DNA of 61,390 nt from Planctomycetota bacterium. GTDB lineage: Bacteria > Planctomycetota > Phycisphaerae > Phycisphaerales > SM1A02. Made by a program: the position numbers and the translations under genes. The stretch spans positions 1-61,390 of the forward strand of contig QWPV01000009.1 of the NCBI GenBank assembly GCA_003671055.1, written 5' to 3'. Numbering within the stretch: the stretch's first letter is position 1; each line of letters begins with the position of its first letter. Shown here piece by piece: positions 55,741-61,390 of this stretch. The notes under the pieces were generated by a model, which saw nothing but the letters and a program-made list of their open reading frames with translations, did no database searches and was not told the DNA's origin.

Positions 55741-57088
55741 TTTTCCGCGCCTAACGCGCAGGATCTTGTGTAGCACGCTGCTTATTCTCGGGGCGCTCAA
55801 CACCACCGCGCGTGGCGATGAGCTACTTGTTTTCGCACAGCCCGTCTATGACGTGATGCCCGCCGGCATCGGTCCGTCGATGCTGCGCGCACGCGACCTT
55901 GATGGCGATGGCTTCCCCGATCTCATTGTTCCCGCGCGGACTCGGGATGGAATTTCGCTTGTGCTCCGCGGCGTTGGCGATGGTCACTTCGCGCCGTGGC
56001 AAGAACTTCTCGTCGGAAACTTCAGTGACTGGGCGGAGCTTGCAGACTTTGATGGTGACAGCGTCGAAGATATTCTCTTCGGTGTGCGCGGCGATCCATC
56101 GCAACTCGCGCTCTTCAAGGGTGGCAAGGGCGGCATCTTCACTGACACTGCGATGCGCGTGGAAATCGGGCGCGACAACTCCGGTCTCGCGTCAGGCGAC
56201 TTCGATGGCGATGGTGATCGCGATATCGCTGCGACGAACTATCTCGGTGCGAGTGTCGACATCTTGAGTAACGAAGGCAACGGTAGTTTCGTGCGCACCG
56301 CGCGACTCGATGTTGCACGATGGAGTGGAGGCATCGCGTATCCGCGCCAGATCGAGCCGTGCGATGTCGATGGCGACAAGGATTTAGATTTGCTCGTCGT
56401 GCTCACTGGCGGAGGTCGCCTCGTGCTCCTCCGTAATCAGGGCAACGGAGTGTTCGATCGCAGTCGCGAATGGCAAGTTCCGCAGATCGGCACTGAGCGA
56501 CCAGGTTTCGCGTCGATGGCACTCGCAGACCTTGATGCAGATGGCGACATCGATGTACTCGGTTCGGCGCTGCTGCTTGCGCCGCAGCAGAAGAGCATCG
56601 CGTTCATCAATGATGGAAGCGGTGGCTTCGCGCAGCGACTGGTGTTGGAAGGAACGCCGATTGGTTACGCATTCAGCGTGTGCCTCGGTGATTTCGATCA
56701 CGATGGCGATCTTGACGCGGCGCAAGGCGCGGCACTTCCCGGCCTCATTGCGACGCTGCGAAACAACGGAAGCACAACGACGCTGAACTTCGTGATGGAT
56801 CAACTGCTCGGCATTGGGCAGCTGCCGAGGTACCTCATCGCGGTCGATGTCGATAGTGATTGCGATCTCGACATTGTGGGATGCGATGCGGCATCGCAAG
56901 CGGTGTTCACCGCGATCAACCTCACGCCGCAACTGGATGGATGCCAGCCAGGATTTCTCGCGGCGAATGTGCGTGCGAAGCTGAAGCAAGTGCCGATGCC
57001 GCAGATGATTCCTCAACTCGCGCCGAGTGATCTCAACGGAGATGGAACGAAGAGCGCCGCCGATCGCGCATTGGAATTGGCGAAGTGA
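55721..57088 (+). CDS. Exported FG-GAP/VCBS repeat protein with half dockerin
   Basis: A 455-residue protein with FG-GAP type Ca2+-binding blades (DLDGDGFPDLIVPA, DFDGDSVEDILFG, DFDGDGDRDIAATN, DVDGDKDLDLLVVL, DLDADGDIDVLGS, DFDHDGDLDAAQG, DVDSDCDLDIVGC), a probable seven-bladed propeller, and a C-terminal DLNGDGTKSAADRALE half dockerin. ATG at 55721 lies inside the previous gene and gives a weak signal sequence (RRILCSTLLILGALNTTARG). Translation may be coupled. It overlaps the next gene by one base (TGATG). Confidence 0.78.
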   Translation: MFGAPANFPRLTRRILCSTLLILGALNTTARGDELLVFAQPVYDVMPAGIGPSMLRARDLDGDGFPDLIVPARTRDGISLVLRGVGDGHFAPWQELLVGNFSDWAELADFDGDSVEDILFGVRGDPSQLALFKGGKGGIFTDTAMRVEIGRDNSGLASGDFDGDGDRDIAATNYLGASVDILSNEGNGSFVRTARLDVARWSGGIAYPRQIEPCDVDGDKDLDLLVVLTGGGRLVLLRNQGNGVFDRSREWQVPQIGTERPGFASMALADLDADGDIDVLGSALLLAPQQKSIAFINDGSGGFAQRLVLEGTPIGYAFSVCLGDFDHDGDLDAAQGAALPGLIATLRNNGSTTTLNFVMDQLLGIGQLPRYLIAVDVDSDCDLDIVGCDAASQAVFTAINLTPQLDGCQPGFLAANVRAKLKQVPMPQMIPQLAPSDLNGDGTKSAADRALELAK

Positions 57089-58116
57089 TGCGCGTCCTGT
57101 GTATCACCACCGCGCTCTCTTGCGCATCCTTCGCCGCTGCGCAGCAATGCCCTGGCGTTGGCGATTGCCGCGAAGTGCATGTTGAACCTGGCTGCGTGAT
57201 GCCAGACTGTTGCGCGCTCGTGTGCAAAGTGAATCCGCTGTGCTGTGAGTTCACCTGGGATGAAGCGTGCGTGGATCTCGCGCTTGAACTTTGTGACGGC
57301 ATCAACTGCCCTGCGATCGGTGTGTGCGATGATTCGCATCCGACGCCGGGATGCAATCAATACCCCTGTTGCGATTTCATCTGCACCATCGACGGTTGGT
57401 GCTGCTCGGTGACATGGGATGCAACATGCGTGAACGAAGCAAATCGATTGTGCGGCGTAACGACATGCGCGATTGCAATTCCTCTCGGCGCGATCGAGGA
57501 ACTTGAACCGTGCTACGACCATTTCAATGATGGGTGCAACGGTCTCATCTTCGCATCGCGCGCTGTCAATCTCGGTGCGGTGTATGCGGGAAAGTTTGCG
57601 ACCGATGCGCCGCGCGATACGGATTGGATGTCGCTTGCGCGCGTGCCAGCAGGCGCGACGATTCGCGCTGAGATCGAGGGCGAGTTTCCGTGGGAGTTTC
57701 AACTCGTGACAGGTTCATGCGAAGGTCCACTTGAAGTTCCGTTTCTCGCGCATGGTGGTCCGTGTGAAGGCGTGTCGCTGATTGAGTTCACGGTGCCGAG
57801 TGGAGATTGGTTCGCCGTCATCACAGGCGGTGTGGAGACGCGCACATTTCGCAATGCATTTACGTGTGACGAAGTGGATCCCAACGCACCACCGCCGAAA
57901 GAGCCTCCGCCACCAAGTCCGTACGGACTTCGATATTGGGTTCGGTTTACCGAGCATCGCTTAGGCGACCTTGATGGAGACGGCATCGTCGATGCGCGCG
58001 ATCTGTCGATCCTGCTCAATGCGTGGGGTTCAAATGGAACGATCGCGGATCTCAATGGCAGCGGCTCGGTGGATGCAGCCGATCTGACCATCCTTCTCAA
58101 CGCATGGACGGCTTGA
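57088..58116 (+). CDS. Exported Cys-repeat and dockerin protein
   Basis: A 342-residue protein, signal peptide MRVLCITTALSCASFAAA. Two Cys-rich units of about 45 residues follow: VEPGCVMPDCCALVC...WDEACVDLALELC and PTPGCNQYPCCDFIC...WDATCVNEANRLC, then a beta domain and two dockerin repeats (DLDGDGIVDARDLSILLNAW, DLNGSGSVDAADLTILLNAW). The CC..C....CC...WD..CV pattern is common in exported proteins of planctomycetes and myxobacteria. Role unknown. Third gene of the overlapping set. Confidence 0.8.
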   Translation: MRVLCITTALSCASFAAAQQCPGVGDCREVHVEPGCVMPDCCALVCKVNPLCCEFTWDEACVDLALELCDGINCPAIGVCDDSHPTPGCNQYPCCDFICTIDGWCCSVTWDATCVNEANRLCGVTTCAIAIPLGAIEELEPCYDHFNDGCNGLIFASRAVNLGAVYAGKFATDAPRDTDWMSLARVPAGATIRAEIEGEFPWEFQLVTGSCEGPLEVPFLAHGGPCEGVSLIEFTVPSGDWFAVITGGVETRTFRNAFTCDEVDPNAPPPKEPPPPSPYGLRYWVRFTEHRLGDLDGDGIVDARDLSILLNAWGSNGTIADLNGSGSVDAADLTILLNAWTA

Positions 58117-58217
58117 GAAGGGCGCAAGAATTTGAACGATTCGGTTGGTGCGAGTGCATCTACGAGGATCGTTGTGCGCTACAAAGTCGCTCTACCTCTC
58201 TCTAAGGAATCACAAGA

Positions 58218-59468
58218 ATGGCTCTTTCAAAGTTCACGACCACATCAAGCCTCCTCGTACTTTCGTTCTTCATGGGCGCAACCGCGAATGCGTGTCAATC
58301 TACTGCCACTGCAGAGACCACGAAAACCCTGACGCGCGTAGTGCAGAAGGACGGCCAAGATGACATCGAGATTCGTATCGAGAATGGAACGCTGACGGCG
58401 AAGATCAACGGTGAAACGATCGATGCATCGCGCGTGCGAAAGACTGACGCTGGCTACGACATTCTTGCAGTGGATGGCAGCGTGATGAAGTCAATCGCAA
58501 TGCAAGCGACGCCAGATGCAACTGCGGGCGAATACAAGGTCGTCATCATGCGTCAAGACGGCGCGAATGCGGATATCGATGAGAACAACGAAGAAGTCGA
58601 CGTCGAGGTTGACCTTGTCGCTGCACCTGCGCCCGTCATGATTGGTGTGCAACTCGGCGAAGTGGATGAAGCGCTCTGCGTACATCTCGCGGTGGATGCA
58701 GCGAAGTCGACAATCCTCACAGGCTTGAAGGAAGGTCTTCCTGCAGCGAAGTCAGGCTTGCATCGATTCGATGTTGTGATCGGTGTTGGTGAAGGCACGG
58801 ATGGAAGTGCGACAGCAATTCGCGAAGCGCTCGCAACGATGAAGGCTGGCGAGACAGTGCAACTCAAAGTTCGTCGTGGCGCTGAGACGCTGACGATCGG
58901 CGTTGAGGTTGTCGCGACAGACTTGGCCGCGATGGCGATGCCGGAAGAGTTCGAGTTTGAAATCGAGATGGATGGAGAGGATGGCGAGGATGGCGCAGAC
59001 GGTGGCACGCAAGTGATCATGGTCGGACCAGACGGCAAGCCGATGCGGATGCAGATGCCACAGGGAATGCAAATGCCACAGGGAATGCGGATGCCACAGG
59101 GAATGCAAATGCCGCAAGGAATGCAGCAGCCACAGGGAATGCAGATGCCACAGGGCGGGATGGCGTTCGCGATTGATGGAAACGCTGAGTTGAAGGAAGC
59201 GATCGCCGCGATCATGAGCCAGGTCGAGGATGGAGATCAACGCGATGCAATGATCCGCGCGATGCGCGAGCAGTTCCTCACGGCCTTTGATCCACACGCA
59301 CAGCCCAACATGCAGCCGAACATGCAGCGGCAGCGCGCGCCGCAGCCAGGAGCTCGTCAACCAAACAACCAAGCACCGCGTCAAGACCGCGAACTGATGG
59401 AGCGCATTGCGCGACTCGAAGCAGCGGTGGAGCGATTGACTGATGCGCTGGAGAAGAAGGGGTCCTGA
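58218..59468 (+). CDS. Exported PDZ-like protein with MPQGMQ repeats and C-terminal coiled coil
   Basis: A 416-residue protein: signal peptide SSLLVLSFFMGATANA; a PDZ-like domain (about residues 140-230, VQLGEVDEALCVHL...GLPAAKSGLHRFDVVIGVG); an acidic linker (EFEIEMDGEDGEDGAD); a Met/Pro/Gln/Gly repeat (MPQGMQ, six units); and a coiled coil at the end (ERIARLEAAVERLTDALEKK). AAGGA lies eight bases before the ATG. Probable periplasmic or surface protein; no enzyme motif seen. Confidence 0.75.
   Translation: MALSKFTTTSSLLVLSFFMGATANACQSTATAETTKTLTRVVQKDGQDDIEIRIENGTLTAKINGETIDASRVRKTDAGYDILAVDGSVMKSIAMQATPDATAGEYKVVIMRQDGANADIDENNEEVDVEVDLVAAPAPVMIGVQLGEVDEALCVHLAVDAAKSTILTGLKEGLPAAKSGLHRFDVVIGVGEGTDGSATAIREALATMKAGETVQLKVRRGAETLTIGVEVVATDLAAMAMPEEFEFEIEMDGEDGEDGADGGTQVIMVGPDGKPMRMQMPQGMQMPQGMRMPQGMQMPQGMQQPQGMQMPQGGMAFAIDGNAELKEAIAAIMSQVEDGDQRDAMIRAMREQFLTAFDPHAQPNMQPNMQRQRAPQPGARQPNNQAPRQDRELMERIARLEAAVERLTDALEKKGS
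59051..59158. repeat. Six 18-base tandem units inside the PDZ gene
   Basis: The core unit is GCAGATGCCACAGGGAAT, repeated six times with a few changes, and encodes the MPQGMQ series. The unit is a multiple of three, so copy-number changes keep the frame. Confidence 0.85.
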
Positions 59469-59477
59469 GTCGGCCTC

Positions 59478-60446
59478 TTAGCTCAAGACCGTTTGCATAT
59501 CTACATTGCCGCCGCACAAGATCACGCCGACGCGTTGTGGAAGTGCGGCGGCTCCACATCCGCAGGCAACTGCGACACCAACAGCAGCGCTCGGTTCGAT
59601 CGTGATCTTCATGCGTTCCCACACGAGTCGCATGTGCGCGCGAATCTCATCTTCGCTCACAAGCGCAATCTCATCGACGAGGTCGCGCACGATGGGAAAC
59701 GTCAATGGTCCGAGCGCAGCGCGAAGTCCATCCGCGATCGTGACGGGTTCCATCGGAGGTTGAATGGATCCAGATTTCTTCGAGAGCGCAGCGTCGCCTG
59801 CAAGCGCGGGCTCGGCGCCGATGATGCGAATCTTGGGATTGATGCCCTTCGCTGCAATGGTGATGCCTGAGATCAATCCGCCACCGCCGAGCGGAACAAT
59901 GATCGCGTCGAGGTCAGCGCATTGTTCAAGAAGTTCGAGTGCGATCGTGCCTTGACCAGCGATGACATTCGCATGGTTGTACGGCGGAATCATGCTGCCG
60001 CCAGTCTCTTCAAGCACTCGCGCTGCTGTGGCTTCACGCGCTTCAAGTGTTGGCACGCATTCAATGATGCGCGCACCGTAGCCACGCACCGCAGCCTTCT
60101 TGATCTCTGCAGAGTTCGATGGCATCACGACATGTGCAGCGATGCCCCGCATGGACGCAGCGAGTGCGAGTGCTTGCGCGTGGTTGCCAGAAGAATGCGT
60201 GACGACGCCGCGTGCAGCTGTTGCGTCATCAAGCATGCGCACTGCATTGGTTGCGCCTCGAAACTTGAACGAGCCTGTGCGCTGGAAGATCTCGCACTTG
60301 AAGAAAAGTGAGCGACCACTCAGTCGGTCAAGCGTGGCACTCGTGAGTACAGGCGTTCGATGAATAAACGGCGCGACGCGTTCCTGCGCAGCGCGAACGA
60401 GGGCGAGTGAAGTTGCATACGCGGGTTGTTCAAGTGCGGAACTCAC
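59478..60446 (-). CDS. Threonine/serine dehydratase-like PLP enzyme
   Basis: A 322-residue fold-type II PLP enzyme. The Schiff-base Lys is in GSFKFRGATNA, the SSGNHAQALA loop binds the substrate carboxylate, and PLGGGGLISG binds the phosphate. Length fits catabolic threonine dehydratase or serine racemase-like enzymes without an ACT domain. Start GTG at 60446. It is divergent from thiC. Specificity (Thr, Ser or hydroxyaspartate) cannot be fixed from sequence. Confidence 0.9.
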   Translation of the reverse strand: MSSALEQPAYATSLALVRAAQERVAPFIHRTPVLTSATLDRLSGRSLFFKCEIFQRTGSFKFRGATNAVRMLDDATAARGVVTHSSGNHAQALALAASMRGIAAHVVMPSNSAEIKKAAVRGYGARIIECVPTLEAREATAARVLEETGGSMIPPYNHANVIAGQGTIALELLEQCADLDAIIVPLGGGGLISGITIAAKGINPKIRIIGAEPALAGDAALSKKSGSIQPPMEPVTIADGLRAALGPLTFPIVRDLVDEIALVSEDEIRAHMRLVWERMKITIEPSAAVGVAVACGCGAAALPQRVGVILCGGNVDMQTVLS

Positions 60447-60473
60447 AGGTGGAAAGGTAACGCGTGAGCGGCG

Positions 60474-60479
60474 TATACT
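60474..60479 (+). promoter_or_regulatory. -10 box (TATACT) of thiC
   Basis: TATACT ends seven bases before the TPP aptamer, so the transcript should start at or just before position 60487. No clear -35 is visible. Confidence 0.5.
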
Positions 60480-60486
60480 GCGCGTC

Positions 60487-60559
60487 GCTCGGGGCGCCCT
60501 TCAGAAGGGCTGAGAAGCACCCGTTGAACCTGATCCGGATCATTCCGGCGTAGGGAAGC
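60487..60559 (+). promoter_or_regulatory. TPP riboswitch (aptamer)
   Basis: The conserved TPP aptamer is readable: CGGGGCGCCC, GGGCTGAGA, then ACCCGTTGAACCTGATCCGG, and GCGTAGGGAAGC closing P1 with GCT at 60487. It precedes thiC, as expected. TPP binding normally lowers expression of thiamine synthesis genes. Confidence 0.97.
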
Positions 60560-60589
60560 ACCACAGTCATCATTGACATCTGTGTTGCT
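60557..60589 (+). promoter_or_regulatory. Expression platform hairpin of the TPP riboswitch
   Basis: AGCACCACAG (60557-60566) pairs with CTGTGTTGCT (60580-60589), one mismatch. Its 5' strand contains the AGC of P1, so this hairpin and the closed aptamer exclude each other. A second hairpin TCACT/AGTGA follows just before the start region. No U tract follows, so control is probably at translation. Confidence 0.5.
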
Positions 60590-60618
60590 TGATCACTTCA
60601 GTGAATCGAGAGAACCAT

Positions 60619-61390
60619 ATGACGCACCCACCATCATCTACTGCATCATCCACCGCTGATTCCTACGAACTACCACTGCATGGCGCGTGCGATCCTTCGT
60701 CGTCCGCGCAGGGCACAACGCCTGGATCGTTCGCGCGTCGCGCAGATATCGGTGGTGCGTATGCATTCAGTTCTCCCGATACGCCAGGGATGCCCAGCGC
60801 GAGTGAGAAGACCGCGTGGGATTTTCTTCCGCACGATTGGTCGTGCTCCTCCTTTGCGCAACAACCTGCAGCGGAAGCGCACGCGAGTGATTGTGTGGTT
60901 GTTGATTTCGTGACCGCGCGTGGTGTATGGATGCGCGTGCGTGCGCCAAAGAACTTCGTCGCGATCACGCAACTTGAGCGCGCGCGTCTTGGTGTTGTGA
61001 CGAAAGAAATGGAACGCGTCGCTGCGCGTGAGCCACATCTCACTCCATTGCAAGTGCGTGATGAGATCGCTGCAGGTCGCATGGTGATTCCAGCCAATCG
61101 CGTGCACCTCGCACACAAGTTGGATCCGATGGCCATCGGTCGCGCGTCGAAGACGAAGATCAATGCAAACATGGGCGCGTCGCCGATTTCCTCGGGTACG
61201 CATGAAGAGGTCGAGAAATTGCAGTGGGCGGAGAAGTGGGGCGCGGACACGGTCATGGATCTTTCGACCGGTGGCAACCTCGATGAGTGCCGTGAAGCGC
61301 TCTGCCTCAACTCGACTGTTCCCATCGGTACCGTGCCGATTTACTCGATGATCATCGGGAAGAAACTCGAAGACCTCAACGAAGAAATCA
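60619..61390 (+). CDS. thiC: Phosphomethylpyrimidine synthase ThiC (3' end cut by window edge)
   Basis: The first 257 codons of a radical SAM enzyme that makes the HMP pyrimidine of thiamine. A Ser/Ala-rich lead is followed by [29 protein letters not shown] and [19 protein letters not shown], which are diagnostic. The catalytic Cys motif (CxxCxxxxC) lies beyond the edge. ATG at 60619 is preceded by GAGAG. It is under the TPP riboswitch. Confidence 0.96.
   Translation, partial: MTHPPSSTASSTADSYELPLHGACDPSSSAQGTTPGSFARRADIGGAYAFSSPDTPGMPSASEKTAWDFLPHDWSCSSFAQQPAAEAHASDCVVVDFVTARGVWMRVRAPKNFVAITQLERARLGVVTKEMERVAAREPHLTPLQVRDEIAAGRMVIPANRVHLAHKLDPMAIGRASKTKINANMGASPISSGTHEEVEKLQWAEKWGADTVMDLSTGGNLDECREALCLNSTVPIGTVPIYSMIIGKKLEDLNEEI

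Overview
The window looks like the chromosome of a planctomycete, most likely of the class Phycisphaerae. The grounds are: two prepilin-like proteins of the planctomycete processing-associated type (FTIVELLVVVSIIALLIALL start), many secreted proteins ending in dockerin repeats (DLNxDG...D.DGNG), Gldg/DUF4340 auxiliary proteins beside ABC-2 genes, a YncE-propeller/phosphoesterase fusion, and generally high-GC coding. No phage, integrase, plasmid or CRISPR signal was seen.

Layout. Positions 1-8486 (minus strand) are one tight gene run: a SpoU-type RNA methyltransferase, then an ebo-type cluster (EboD-like dehydroquinate synthase homologue, a 101-residue small protein, EboB-like TatD hydrolase, a DHA2 MFS exporter, a class I glutamine-amidotransferase-like hydrolase, EboE-like TIM barrel, EboC-like UbiA prenyltransferase, EboF-like phosphatase cut by the window edge). 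8.5-12.7 kb holds MgtE and a large secreted phosphoesterase. 12.8-19.5 kb is a six-gene plus-strand run of two ABC-2 transporters with Gldg and DUF4340 partners. 19.5-28.8 kb carries gcvP, a secreted M28 peptidase, a lipoprotein methyltransferase, an isolated nuoA, a Tat-exported amidase, tRNA-Pro(UGG) and a double-VOC protein.

29.0-31.7 kb is groES-groEL with a degenerate receiver-like protein upstream. 31.8-35.0 kb is a small block of secreted proteins flanked on both sides by copies of a GGGACAGGCACTTTTC repeat. 35.1-40.9 kb has asnS and a heterodimeric ABC exporter. 41-43.6 kb has two tandem prepilin-like paralogues. 43.8-50.9 kb is metabolism and translation (PduO-type adenosyltransferase, upp, argS, zinc aminopeptidase, a RibB with a decayed GTP cyclohydrolase II half). 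51-59.5 kb is a plus-strand series of exported proteins: LolA-like, TPR-metallopeptidase, three overlapping dockerin-type genes, and a PDZ protein with MPQGMQ repeats. The right end has a threonine dehydratase-like enzyme and a TPP riboswitch controlling thiC, cut by the edge.

How the genes work together. The ebo run is read as a membrane-linked small-molecule pathway (synthase, prenyltransferase, hydrolases, exporter) of unknown product. Many operon-first genes have a TANNNT box only 6-12 bases before the start codon and no Shine-Dalgarno, which suggests frequent leaderless transcription; downstream genes instead use Shine-Dalgarno sites or 1-4 base stop/start overlaps. All functional assignments rest on reading motifs by eye, with no database search.
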